Shown: one piece after another, positions 11,445 through 22,782 of the stretch
Layout of the letters: the number at the start of each line of letters is the position of its first letter
Position numbering within the stretch: position 1 is the first letter of the stretch
Assembly: GCF_036711975.1 (NCBI RefSeq)
Contig: NC_091971.1
Coordinates: 317,501 to 381,500 of the forward strand
Reading direction: 5' to 3'
Length of the DNA stretch: 64,000 nt
From: Onthophagus taurus
Lineage: Eukaryota; Arthropoda; Insecta; Coleoptera; Scarabaeidae
The notes under the pieces: generated by a model
Databases searched by the model: none
What the model was told of the DNA's origin: nothing
What the model saw: only the letters and a program-made list of their open reading frames with translations
Position numbers and translations under genes: made by a program

Positions 11445-13439
11445 GATTCACCTTTATAACTACTGATATTGTTGGCAGGATGCAGTGTTGCACCTTTATA
11501 TCGTTCCATGTACACGACTTATCTCATTTAATTCTCTCTTTGTAATTATTATAAACAGTAACGAAGTGATATATCCCATAGAATTGTATTTTGGATACTT
11601 GGACCAACCCATGGACAGTATCACGACAGTATCTTTCTTTTATCATGTTTATGTGTTTTGTTGTATGCATTTTTGCTGCTGTGAAGATTAGGTAACGAAA
11701 TGAGGGTGAACATCGTCTCTCCATCTCAGCTATAAGGTATAGTTTAATAGTTTACAGCTTTTGGTATATCCCCCTTTATTTTGGACACCCACTAGAATGC
11801 AGATCATTTTAAAATTATCAATCGGCTTCGTTATGCTTTAGTAGGTTGTTACAGTTGAAGTCGAACCAGTAAATTCTATTCTTTTAACGCAAATATCAAA
11901 ATCTCAAATTTTATTCCCAAAATGTTAAAATGGCAAGTTAATCTAAAAAAGATTTGAAGTAATCTAGTTACTCATAAAACAAAAATCATCAGAAGCACAA
12001 GCATCATAGAAATCGATGTCATCAAATAATAATTATCTGATTGTTACAGATAAATATTTGTTATAATAAATACAAAGTAAAAGTATAATTTTGAAATTAA
12101 TAACTTAAGTTGTCATCCTGATTTGTGACATAAGGGATTCGAAGATAAATTTCCAAGGAAGAAAGCGGCCTTTTTAAAGGTCTTTTAAGAGCTGGCAAAA
12201 CATCAATTTTCGGCGATGTCCCATGCGATCCGACCGTTTGATAAATCACGACGGGACTCTCATTTTTTGTGATATTCTACATAGTAAAAGAAGAAGAAAA
12301 CGGCCGCTCTTCCTCTTCGGTTGGTCGTCAAAATACTGACCGCGGTTTTTCTCGTTAAAATTTACGACCCGATCTTGAAAATTGTCTCGCTGTCTCTATT
12401 CTTTTTATTAACATTTCGAAACAACCTTTTTTTCACTTTTTAGAATACTACCCTATAAACAGGGATTTCTTGGGAGATCTTTTGTGAGATATCTCGTAAG
12501 ATTTCTCAAGAGATCTTCAGATAAAAATCTTTAATTTTTAGATGGAGATCTTTAACTGTTTCGGCGTTATTGTCTTTCTTTTTGGGGAGTTCATATTTTT
12601 TCGTAAATTGAATAGGTAAATGTTTTTACTGTTTGTCGTAAAATTATCGAGTTTATTGCTTCGAATCAAACATTTTTGTTGGAAAAAATTATCTTCCGAA
12701 AATCGAATACAATTAAAACTGGTCGTCGACTCAGTCCGGTTTCGGGTTAGTACGTTTACAAACTTAACGCTTACTCATTGCCTTTTAATTTCACTTTGGC
12801 GTTTGCCGACAAATACAACTTGAATTCTCTCCACCTACATCTACACCCGAATTACTAAAGTAAAATAAAATAAAATAAAAAAGAACGTTACAGCTATCCA
12901 ATTTGTAACGGAAATTTAATCCCTTATTATTTAAATATCAAAGCACGCAAAAAGAATAAATCGGAAATGTATAGAGTCAAAAGGGCAAATCGTACCAAGT
13001 GCAGTAATTACAAAGCCCTTCAACGACAATAACTCAACGGGAAGAATCAGATATAGGTATGTACTACGAAGTCGTACAATGGTCTGGTGTGGTGGAATTT
13101 TAAGAACACAATAAAAGCGTCGTCACCCTTCATACAACATAGAACCGTGCAAAAGCTTAAAAGTTCGCCGTTTCCCCCTTGACTTTTATTAATAATCACA
13201 ATAATTACGCGAACGGAACAATGGTGGACGTGCCGCTTCCGGTTCTCGATTGAGCGAGAATCAAAAGGGCAGCATAAGAAATGGGGCGCTATTGCGCACA
13301 CAAACAACCCCACAACCGAAAGACATTACATATTCGTGAGAAATTGCAAACGAAAAGTTCGTTTAATGATTTTGATTTTTCCGTTAAGTTTTAAGTTTAA
13401 CGTCTTTTTTATTATACGGAAAAAATTAATTCAATTTAT
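11445..13439. other. no gene seen; (AAATA)n microsatellite
   Basis: About 2 kb of non-repetitive, AT-rich sequence with no supported exon. A short TAAAATAAAATAAAATAAAA run lies near 12860-12882. Because it is one of the few TE-poor blocks upstream of odd-paired, it could hold cis-regulatory sequence, but nothing in it proves that. Confidence 0.5.
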
Positions 13440-13627
13440 TGAACTAAAACTAGAACTAACACTAGATCTAGAACCAGAAACATTCGGGTTTAGCCGCGTT
13501 AAGAGTTAGTTCTAGTTTTAATTGTGATTCAGTGCTAGGTTATTGTATATTTTTATTGAACTAACACTAGACTTAGAACTAGAGACATTCGGGTTTAGCC
13601 TCACGTCTCTTAAGACGGCTAGTATTA
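13440..13627. repeat. hexamer-rich palindromic repeat (locus A)
   Basis: Runs of ACTAGA/ACTAAC-type hexamers (for example CTAGAACTAACACTAGATC) appear first in one orientation and then inverted, around a centre that reads TTGTGATTCAGTGCTAGGTTATTG. They are flanked by AACATTCGGGTTTAGCC and, on the right, CGTCTCTTAAGACGGCTA. The same family recurs at 14940-15175, 25560-26045 and 45893-46675. Confidence 0.85.
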
Positions 13628-13685
13628 GTCTCAGCGAGACCGGTCATTAGACGTTTCTGGGGTTCTGGCGAATATAAAAATTTGA

Positions 13686-16321
13686 CCGGCGAGACGATAG
13701 CAACAAACCGCCCAGCAACAAACTTTTTCCTTTATATTTCCACCTACTTCTAGGGCCCATATCTTTGTTATTTAGAAAGATAGCGGAAAACTAAGCACAC
13801 GGTTGGAAAGCTTGGTCGTTTCTCTATCTTAAACCGACTTTTCGTCCGCCGATATGATAATAAGAGCAAGAAAAAATAAGAAACGTCGCGCTGTATTCAA
13901 TTTACCTTAAAATTACCAAACTTCACGGCCTTGTGCAGCCGTTAACAGATGGAAACTCAATAAATGGCTTATATATTTGGAAAGAGCTGACCTTGGGCTA
14001 TCTTATTCCGAGTTTTCGTCCGCCAATATCTATCAGCGTCTGTAAAAAAAAAACGCTCCTGAAAAAAAGTCTACAGTTGGCAACAAACTTTACCTTTGTA
14101 TTTCCATCTACTTTTCGGACGGATATCTTTGTTACTTATAACGCTAGCGAAAAACTAAGCACACGGTTGGAAAGCTTGGTCTTTTCTCTATCCTAAACCG
14201 AGTTTTCGTCCGCCGATATGTTGATAATAAGAGCAAGAAAAAATAAGAAACGTCGCGCTGTATTCAATTTACCTTAAAATTACCAAACTTCACGGCCTTG
14301 TGCAGCCGTTAACAGATGGAAACTCAATAAATGGCTTATATATTTGGAAAGAGCTGACCTTGGACTATCTTATTCCGAGTTTTCGTCCGCCAATATCTAT
14401 CAGCGTCTGTAAGAAAAACCCACCTGAAAAAGCCCCGACCGATAAAAACACGCAAATATTTCTTGCACTAATAACTTTCCTATTTGACAGGGAGAAAACT
14501 TTACAACAATATTCAGCTTATGGGAAGTTTCCTGCACTTTCCAACGATGTGTGACACACCGTGATCACACGTTTGCACAATCCTTTTTTCTGACTATGAA
14601 CTACCTAAACCACGAATTTTTGCCGCGGCTAAACCACGCTTAGGTCAATAACTAACTCTCTTGTATGACGGGGAGAAAACTCTAGAACTATATTCATCTT
14701 ATGAGAAATTTTCTGCTCTTTCCAACGGTGTCCGACGCACTTCGCTTACGCGTTTGCATACGCGTTTTTTAAATTGATGAACTCAGTTAAAATGCAAGGT
14801 TGGTAACGTTACCAGATTCAAAACCATCAAAACACAATTCAACAATTCGAGTCTAAAATCACTCAAATTCTTCCAGATTCTGATAAAATAGGTGTAACAT
14901 GAAATAATCTTTCCTTTTTGAACAGTTTAACATGTTTCTAAACGTAAAACTAAAACTAGAACTAACACTAGCACTATCACTAGAACTAACACTAGACCTA
15001 GAACTAGAAACTTTCGGGTTCGCTTCCAACTTGTTTTCTGAAGAAGGTTGCAACATGGCACCCGAAACGTCAAAAATTTTTTCAAAAAACGCACGGCTCA
15101 ACCCGAAAGTTTCTAGTTCTAGGTCTAGTGTTAGTTGTAGTGATAGTGCTAGTGTTAGTTTTAGTTTTATTAACACCGGCCGTGAAACCCTTCGTACTTA
15201 TATGTTTTTAAACGGTTTTAAATAAATTAAGAGTGAATGAAAAATTATCTGTCAACATGAAATGAAGTTAGGATTCTCTCTCAGGTAAAACTTTGTTCCA
15301 ATTTTTCCTTCATCATATAAGAAAGTTAGGTTAAGAAGTGATTGCGTTCTGCTACCTGTAGGTTGCCTTTCAGGTGCGTTTCTTTTACAGACGCTGGCAG
15401 ATATTGACGGCGTCTGTAAATGAAAATTCGAAATAAGACAGGCCAAGGTTAGCTCTTTTCGAATATGTAAACCATTTGTTGAATTTCCTTCTAATAAGGG
15501 CTGCAAATTTGTCGCTATTTTTCTAGATAACGAAAATATTGGACCGAAAAGTAGACGGAAATACAAGGGGAAAGTTTGTTGCTGGGCTGAAAAACGATTG
15601 TGCAAACGTGTGATTGAGATGTGTTATATACCGTTGAAAAGAGCAGAAAATTTCCCATAAGATGAATATAGTTCTAGAGTTTTCTCCACGTCATATAAGA
15701 GAGTTATTCACCCAAGCGTGGTTTAGCCGCGGCAAAAATTCGTGGCAGCGCGACTTTCCTAATTTTTTTCGCGCTCTCATTATCAACATATCGGCGGACG
15801 AAAACTCGGTTTAGGATAGAGAAAAGACCAAGCTTTCCAACCGTGTGCTTAGTTTTTCGCTAGCGTTATAAGTAACAAAGATATCCGTCCGAAAAGTAGA
15901 TGGAAATACAAAGGTAAAGTTTGTTGCCAACTGTAGACTTTTTTCAGGAGCGTTTTTTTTACAGACGCTGACAGATATTGACGGACGAAAACTCGGAATA
16001 AGATAGTCGAAGGTCAGCGCTTTCCGAATATGTAAACCATTTATTAAATTTTCGTGTGGTAACGGCTGCACAAGGCCGTGAAGTTTGGTAATTTTAAGGT
16101 AAATTGAATGCAGCGCGACGTTTCTTATTTTTTCTTGCTCTTATTATCAACATATCGGCGGACGAAAACTCGGTTTAAGATAGAGAAAAGACCAAGCTTT
16201 CCAACCGTGTGCTTAGTTTTTCGCTATCTTTCTAAATAACAAAGATATGGGCCCTAGAAGTAGGTGGAAATATAAAGGAAAAAGTTTGTTGCTGGGCGGT
16301 TTGTTGCTATCGTCTCGCCGG
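13686..16321. mobile_element. foldback element with >550-bp terminal inverted repeats and 11-bp target duplication
   Basis: It begins CCGGCGAGACGATAGCAACA and ends with the exact reverse complement. The arms match for at least 550 bp, with internal direct sub-repeats: the block containing CTAAGCACACGGTTGGAAAG occurs twice in the left arm and twice, inverted, in the right. It is flanked on both sides by TAAAAATTTGA (13675-13685 and 16322-16332), a clean 11-bp target duplication. The middle carries hexamer-repeat sequence. No transposase is present; small frames in the arms are repeat-derived. Structure matches foldback elements, often linked to MULE-type transposases with 9-11 bp duplications. 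Confidence 0.9.
14940..15175. repeat. hexamer-rich palindromic repeat (locus B), inside the foldback
   Basis: AACTAGAACTAACACTAGC-type hexamers at 14945-15010 are mirrored by CCCGAAAGTTTCTAGTTCTAG at about 15100-15170, with roughly 100 bp between. The hexamer periodicity produces a spurious Leu/Glu/Thr-rich (or Ser-rich) open frame on each strand, which should not be taken as a protein. Confidence 0.8.
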
Positions 16322-16903
16322 TAAAAATTTGAGAATTCAGACTTAAGTATTATCAATTACGATCTCTTCGTCTAAAATATTTTCAGATTTCTTGCACTTC
16401 CGGTTATACCGGAAGTCGCCACCAACTTTATTTTTTTAAATGGAACACCCTGTATATTTTTGCATATTTGGATTTGTCTGTTTTCAAGGTTTATAAATAA
16501 CTTTACTTTTTGCAATTTGATTCGGTCGTTCTCGAGTTATTCGAATTTTTCTAAAAAAATCTGCTCCAGCAGACATTTGTTCAAAAAATCAGAAAACACT
16601 CAATTTTTGGGATATCAATTTAGGATTGAGAACATGCTTAAGCAACATGATGGAGTATGTTTTAGTGCCGAGAACTGCGGTCTAGAACGTTTGATCACTT
16701 TACTATGGCACGTTAACTTTTCAAAATTTGGAAGTACCATAACTTCATTTTTTTAAATGTCACCTCCCATATTTTATTTTTTAGTCGTCTTCGGTGTCTC
16801 ATTCTACATCTTTTATATCCCATATGACTCATACCTAATATTAATAGTTTGGGAGATAATTAGGGTTTTTTGAAAAATGTACACATATCATATGGATATT
16901 TAG

Positions 16904-17539
16904 CCTAGTGTGCCATGGAAAACAAGCCTTCTCAATGAGTTCTTGTCAAAGACTCACTTGTTTACGTCACTTGATGCATGTGAGCTAATAATTATCTGTT
17001 AGGTTCCTTAATATTAGTACTGAAACTAGTTAAAATCGATAACAATAACGAAAGTAATATTTACACAAATCAAGAAATTCTTAATTTATTTTTTTTGCAT
17101 GAAAAGCGCGACAAAGTTCGTAGTATGATTCCCAGATCTTCTTTGGCAGCTCGAATTGAGGTGTTGGGACTGGGCTCGAAATAAGCCAAGGTATTCACCT
17201 CTTCCGTTGCATTATCTACTACATTTTTTGGTCAGTGTAACACGTGATTAATTCATCCAAAATGCAAAAAAATTGCTTCTATTCTTCTAAATTTACCTTT
17301 TGTCATCGGAGATAAATGTGGATAATTTTCATTAAACATTCTGCAAGTTCTACTAAGAACTTTGTCGCACTTTTCGTGCACAAAAAATAAATTATGGATT
17401 TCTTCATTTGTATAAACATTATTTACGTTATTAATATCCATTTTAACTGGTTTTAGACTCACAAGCATCAAACAACCTAAATTAGACTTTGACGTTTATC
17501 AATAAGTCATTAAACATTTGTTTTCCATGGCACACTAGG
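16904..17539. mobile_element. 636-bp inverted-repeat MITE carrying transposase N-terminus copies
   Basis: Termini CCTAGTGTGCCATGGAAAAC (left) and its reverse complement (right, ending CACACTAGG). Inside, a second inverted pair at about 17028-17130 and 17330-17470 are two opposed, diverged copies of the start of one coding sequence: AACTGGTTTTA, GAAGAAATC..., TTTATTTTTTGTGCACG, AGTGCGACAAAGTTC. The element therefore looks like two inverted 5' ends of a transposon fused tail to tail. It sits at the centre of the long-arm palindrome. Confidence 0.8.
17253..17471 (-). pseudogene. DUF4817-like helix-turn-helix fragment of a mariner-type transposase
   Basis: A ~72-codon fragment whose pattern (TNEEIHNLFFVHEKCDKVLS..., then MFNENYPHLSPMTKGKFRRI) resembles the N-terminal helix-turn-helix (DUF4817) of arthropod mariner-like transposases. 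There is no catalytic domain. A more damaged opposed copy lies at about 17028-17130. It belongs to the surrounding MITE and cannot encode an active enzyme. Confidence 0.55.
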
Positions 17540-17550
17540 TTAATATCCAT

Positions 17551-20087
17551 AATAATAATAATAATAAGTTTATTGTGTTATATGCCAGGGCTTACACTCG
17601 TCATATATAATTCAATACAATAAGTAAATTCACAATCAACAATCAAATCTCAATTACAGTCCTGTCTTTCAGATATTCCTCAACTGAGTAGAACACATTC
17701 CTCAACAAAGACGCTCTTATGACATTTTTAAATTTATTTTTTTGCAAAGATCTAATGCCCATGGGCAATTTATTAAATAAGATTTGTGCAATATATATGT
17801 GACTTTTTTGCGTTCTACTCAGTCGACAAAAATCAACGTAAATGTTTTCACGGTTTCTGGTCCCATAACTATGCACGTCGGCATGCGTGCTGTATTTGTC
17901 TTTATTATCGTAACAGTACAGAAGACACTCAAGTATAAACAAAGATGGTAGTGTCAAAATATCAAGTTGTCTGAAAGCGTGTCGGCAGTCATCTGTATAG
18001 TTAAGTTTAGCAATGATCCTCACCGCCTTGCGCTGCAAGCCAAATATATGGTTACTAGCTGGACTACCACCCCAAGCAATGATACAATAATTCAATATTG
18101 AGTGTATGAGCGCGAAATAAGAGGTTCTGGCCACCTCAGCCGACACAGAATTCACCAATCTACGTAGTAGAAATATGTTTCGGGCAATTTTCTTACCAAT
18201 CTCTACCGTATGACCCTCAAAATTCAAGTCGGGAGGACTCACTGTTATTCCCAGTAATTTAGTAGAGGATAGCTCATTTAAATTTATATAATTTTGTCTA
18301 AGACTGAACAATGATTGGACCGTTTTGTCTTTATTTAAACACAATTCATTGGCAATACACCATTCGTTTGCCGCTGTCAGCAGTCGATCCGTGGAGGATA
18401 TCACTTCCTCAAACTCAATACCCGTTACCAGCAGCGTCGCGTCATCCGCATACAACAAACAGTTCACATTATCACCCAAATACCTAGGAAAATCGTTAAA
18501 GAAAAGAATAAACAGGAGGGGTCCCAATATTGATCCCTGAGGGACGCCTCTCGTGATACGAAGTCGCTCAGACGTTCCATTTTCACACTTAACCTGTTGG
18601 GATCTGCCCGACAGATATGATCTGATTAAGTCAACACTGTCCTGATCAAATCGGAAAAAATATCGCAGTTTATGCAATAGCATACTGTGGGATACACTGT
18701 CAAAAGCGCGTGACAGATCCAAAAACAATGCAGCGCAGAATTTCCGTTTTTCATATGCATCATAACAGGTGTTCATAAATTTAATAATTCCATCCTTTGT
18801 GCTCCGACCAGGTCGAAATCCAAATTGGTTTTCAAAAAGCATATTATTTGATTCTACATGTGCTATTATTTGCTTGTAAATTACGCGTTCAAATACTTTA
18901 GACAGCGCCGGTAGTATACTAATAGGTCGGTAATTCGAGCAGTCATTTTTATCGCCGCGTTTGAAAATAGGCACAACAGACGCAACCTTTAACACATCAG
19001 GGAATACACAAGAAGACAACGAGCTGTTTACCAATCTGGTTAAAGGCTTCACAAATAGGCTAATATTATTCTTTATAACTTTGGTTGGAACACCGTATAT
19101 GTCTCTAGTCCCACTAGACTTCAAACCCTGAAGGATACCCCTAACCTCACACTCCGACACTTGTGTAAAGGAAAAAATGGGGACATCGATAAAGCTAGCA
19201 GGGCATATGCTTGAAGAAGGGTTAGCCAATGGACCAAGCTGAGACACAATGTTATTGGCCTCGTTAACAAAGAAATCATTAAGAATATCCGGGTCAAGAT
19301 TCACTGAATTTTGTTTATTGGCGTTTGGCCTGTTATTGTTTATAACCGCCCAAGAAGCTCTAGATTTATTATTCGACCCATTAATAAAATTATTCGTGGC
19401 TTTACGCTTTGCCTCAGCTATTTTGTTACGGTATAACAATCTGGCTTTGTCTCTAGAATCTCTTAGACTTTCCGTCTTGAAACGGTTATAAAGATTAGAA
19501 GCCAAGTCACAGATATCTCTCAGCTGGCGCAGTGTGTTATCAAACCATTTGATTCCTCCATCACGGACTCTAACCTGCCTTCCAACCTCAGGATAAGCTG
19601 TATAAAATGTTGATAAGAACCGTTCAAAAAAGTAACTGAATTTTGCATTAACATCAAATTCACTATCAGAAAAAATCTCCCAGGAGTATTTCTGAAAGAG
19701 TTCAAAAAATCTTATGTTGCCCTCAACACTAATTGGCCTACCAATCCCAGTAGTGTACCTCACAGGAAATGTTGACAAAATTTCAGCCGAAATAAATTGG
19801 CCATGGTGATCTGAAATATTATTCATGATAACCCCGGACCTGAAAACGTCCCGCTCTAATTTAACAAAAACATTGTCAATACAATTATTTCCCCGTGTAG
19901 GCTGTGAGATTGTGGGAGAGAACCCAAAGGTGGAAAATATATTACAAAGTTCAGTAGCGTTAGTATCACGGGTTCCAAATTTAACGTTAAAATCACCTAA
20001 GACTATGATATTTCTGCAGTCGGCCAAACTAACCAGAACACGCTCAATAATATTCTTAAAGTTTATATATATGATATGATATGCGAG
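17551..20087 (-). mobile_element. 5'-truncated LINE with (TAA)n-type tail
   Basis: The 3' end lies on the left: on the minus strand it reads CACAATAAACTTATTATTATT..., an AATAAA signal running into a TTA microsatellite, as in CR1/L2/jockey-group LINEs. The right end is a 5' truncation inside the endonuclease domain. It interrupts the centre of the long-arm palindrome next to the MITE. I could not define a target-site duplication. Confidence 0.8.
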
Positions 20088-20090
20088 CAT
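17643..20090 (-). CDS. LINE ORF2: partial endonuclease + reverse transcriptase
   Basis: An uninterrupted 815-codon frame. It starts within the apurinic-type endonuclease (IIVLGDFNVKFG; later NISDHHGQ), then a linker, then a full RT domain: VVPIFKRGDKNDCSNYRPIS, FGFRPGRSTKDGI, ALFLDLSRAFDSV, GVPQGSILGPLLFILF and the catalytic LLYADDATLL. The C-terminal region lacks RNase H, which argues against the I group and fits CR1/L2/jockey-like LINEs. The first ~150 residues of the endonuclease are missing, so the copy cannot be autonomous, but the absence of stops suggests recent insertion. The annotated ATG is internal and not a native start. Confidence 0.85.
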   Translation of the reverse strand: MLAYHIIYINFKNIIERVLVSLADCRNIIVLGDFNVKFGTRDTNATELCNIFSTFGFSPTISQPTRGNNCIDNVFVKLERDVFRSGVIMNNISDHHGQFISAEILSTFPVRYTTGIGRPISVEGNIRFFELFQKYSWEIFSDSEFDVNAKFSYFFERFLSTFYTAYPEVGRQVRVRDGGIKWFDNTLRQLRDICDLASNLYNRFKTESLRDSRDKARLLYRNKIAEAKRKATNNFINGSNNKSRASWAVINNNRPNANKQNSVNLDPDILNDFFVNEANNIVSQLGPLANPSSSICPASFIDVPIFSFTQVSECEVRGILQGLKSSGTRDIYGVPTKVIKNNISLFVKPLTRLVNSSLSSCVFPDVLKVASVVPIFKRGDKNDCSNYRPISILPALSKVFERVIYKQIIAHVESNNMLFENQFGFRPGRSTKDGIIKFMNTCYDAYEKRKFCAALFLDLSRAFDSVSHSMLLHKLRYFFRFDQDSVDLIRSYLSGRSQQVKCENGTSERLRITRGVPQGSILGPLLFILFFNDFPRYLGDNVNCLLYADDATLLVTGIEFEEVISSTDRLLTAANEWCIANELCLNKDKTVQSLFSLRQNYINLNELSSTKLLGITVSPPDLNFEGHTVEIGKKIARNIFLLRRLVNSVSAEVARTSYFALIHSILNYCIIAWGGSPASNHIFGLQRKAVRIIAKLNYTDDCRHAFRQLDILTLPSLFILECLLYCYDNKDKYSTHADVHSYGTRNRENIYVDFCRLSRTQKSHIYIAQILFNKLPMGIRSLQKNKFKNVIRASLLRNVFYSVEEYLKDRTVIEI

Positions 20091-20700
20091 TTTTCAAAAA
20101 ACCCTAATTATTTCTCAAACTATTAATGTTAGGCATAGGACATATGGAATATAAAAGATGTAAAATGAGACGCCGAAGACGACTAAGTAATAAAATATGG
20201 GGGGTGCCATTTAAAAAAATGAAGTTATGGTGCTTCCAAATTTCGAAAAGTTAACGTATCATAGTAAAGTGACCAAACGATCTAGACAGCCGTTCTCGGC
20301 ACCAAAACATACTCCATCATGTTGTTTAAGCATGTTCTGAATCCTAAATTGATATCTCAAAAATTGAGTGTTCTATGATTTTTTTAACAAATGTCCGCTG
20401 GAGCAAATTTTTCTAGAAAAATTCGAATAACTCGAGAACGACCGAATCAAATTGCAAAAAGTAAAGTTATTTATAAACCTTCAAAACAGACAAATCCAAA
20501 TATGTAAAAATATACAGGGTGTTCCATTTAAAAAAATAAAGTAGGTGGTGACTTCCGGTATAACCGGAAGTGCTAGAAATCTGAACATATTTTAGATGAA
20601 CAGAACGTAATTGATAATACTTAAGTCTGCATTCTCAAATTTTTTGTTTGGCTAGAACCCCAGAAACGTCTAATGACCGGTCTCGCTGAGACACCCTGTA

Positions 20701-22450
20701 TAATATAATCAAACCGCGTAAAGAATTAATTGAAGAAAGTTGTTAATCATAATAATTTTAATCTCGCTAGACATTAACAAAAAAAGCTTATGATAAAGTG
20801 AATCAAAACTCGCAACATAAAATTTACATTTTTTGATTAACTCGAATCATTCATTCAGCGATTATCGCGATTTAAAACGTCTGCAGACGATTTTTTAGAT
20901 GGATAATGATCGCCACAACTTTTCCACACTACCTTCACGTGCAACAAATCATTTTAAGTTAAGAATTATTTGAAATGTGATGGAATTAATACGTTTTTAT
21001 ACTTCCCTTTTTTTTGCTAGAGATTCTTGATTCCTTATTAAAAATAAAAAAGAATGTTGAAAAGAATTTTCTTAACGTGCTAACGATAGCGTGTTAAACG
21101 ATTATAAATTAAGAAAAAATTAATTGCCAACGTCTCACCAAACTTGCAACAATTTGTTTAGATCAGGTAGATTTGGTTTAGTTGAAACATTCCCGACGAA
21201 AATGTTTTCTTATCGATAATTTTTCTAAATGACAAATCGAAAAGATTCCTTTCCAAATAGAAATAGAACGAACGAAATAAATCATCTTTCCATCGTCCGC
21301 AGTCCCTTCAGGTATATGTTGAATCTGGTCCATCCCATACATATGTATGTCTTGATGTTTTTACGTAACGGGGCCCCACGTGCGCCCCCGTAGAGACGCC
21401 CCCGTGTTGTGCCCCGATCGTAAACTGGAAGTTCAACTCTTCGGGACGATGATTTGTTGCCTCTCTAACCCTTACGCCAAACGATATACGATGTTTGATT
21501 TACAACCCTCCCATCTCACTATGTTATTTCTAAAACTAATATTTTATTTATTATACAATTTTATTTCATCTACATCCAAAACATTTTTTGTATTTGTATG
21601 TGTGGTTGCATGAAAGAATTCTTACTTTATTATCCATAATAGTATTAATTGGTTGAAAACCCTTTTCACTCACTTAATTCTGTTGTATGTGGGGGAGACG
21701 ATAATTGGGCACTCAATTTCAACATCCGCAAACGTTGTTGCTCCGTTTGTTTGCGACCCGAAGAAGCGGGAGGGGTCCCCTAGAGCGAGTGATTTCCTTT
21801 CGAGAGACACTTCCACCCGGCTTAATTCCATTTATTCGGGGGCGTTTCTTTCGTCCGCATCACACACAAACAACTTCGTTACTCTTAATCAATTTGTTCC
21901 TCCTCTATACACTGAAATTGGATTCCTTCTTATTCTTTTTACGATTTTATATTAAGACGATACAAAAAAAATATATATAATAAAATTTATATCCCCCTAT
22001 AATTTTATATAATCAGGTTAATAAAATCGTTAGCGACGTTTTAGAAACGTTATAAATCGTTTTGTAACGAAACGATTTGAGTAGTATAAAATGAGTAGCC
22101 ATTTAAATTTATTTCTTTACGAGGTGGTCTGTTTATGTGTTTAGAGTTAATTTTTATTAACACTAAAAGTTCGGGTTAGGTTAGGATGAGAAGCTTTTAA
22201 TGAGGTTGGTTTTTCTCAAAACTTTATTCCCTTTAACCATTCTTGTCTTAAAGGTGTTTTAGATACACCCTGTATTAATTATCATATCTTTTTAGTGTTG
22301 TATAAAGATATCCTGAGAATACACTTTTAAACAACCTCTTCTAATTTATGATATACAAGTCGTAAACTAGGTGACATTTGTTTACACACCTTGTGTTTCC
22401 ATTCTCATACATTATTTATAAAGACATATTTTAAATCAAACGATATTATA
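20701..22450. other. no gene recognised
   Basis: AT-rich sequence with a GC-richer block at about 21368-21480 and 21690-21850 (for example GGGGCCCCACGTGCGCCCCC). No splice-supported exon or family motif was found on either strand. ACACCCTGTA at about 22263-22272 may mark one end of a degraded TACAGGGTGT element. The GC-rich blocks could be regulatory, but that is speculation. Confidence 0.45.
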
Positions 22451-22782
22451 TGTACGCCCTATATTATACAGGTGTCCCGCAACGACAAGAAAAGTCTAAT
22501 AAACATAGGTCCGAAAATGGACCAATTTCGAGATATTCAAAGTTTTAGTTTCATAAGCTGACCTATTGTAAACATCATTAATTCTAACGATTTAGATGCG
22601 GTTATTATATGATTACCATGGCTACAATAGTTAAGATAAAGTTTAATAAATAATAAGATAATATTAAGTTAATTAATACAGTTCATTAATAATTTAACAA
22701 AACAAGTAACAAAGATTGTCGAAGAAAATCGTTCAACCAGTATAAAAACAACGAATATTTAACAAATTGGAAAAGATTCATG

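Larger units (their letters stand above)
13628..20700. mobile_element. long-arm palindromic element carrying three nested insertions
   Basis: The right arm (about 20087-20700) is the reverse complement of a left arm split in two: 13628-13685 and 16333-16900. Shared landmarks are GTCTCAGCGAGACCGGTCATT at the outer end, CTTCCGGTTATACCGGAAG in the middle and TAGGGTTTTTTGAAAAATG at the inner end. The right terminus is ACACCCTGTA; the matching 8 bp at the left terminus are lost beside hexamer locus A. Inside are a foldback (13686-16321), a MITE (16904-17539) and a LINE (about 17551-20087). Without them the element would be roughly 1.2-1.3 kb and almost entirely palindrome, with no transposase of its own. 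Confidence 0.8.

Noticed and set aside
10919-11515. 198-codon minus-strand frame across the LINE tail
   Set aside because: Antisense of the tandem 3' UTR repeats; it repeats itself with the 185-bp period.
14859-15225. Leu/Glu/Thr-rich and Ser-rich frames near 15 kb
   Set aside because: Produced by the ACTAGA/ACTAAC hexamer periodicity on both strands.
13628-20700. Assembly artefact as explanation for the large palindromes
   Set aside because: The arms differ by many substitutions, and clean target duplications (11 bp, 8 bp and others) mark real insertions; only long reads could exclude it fully.
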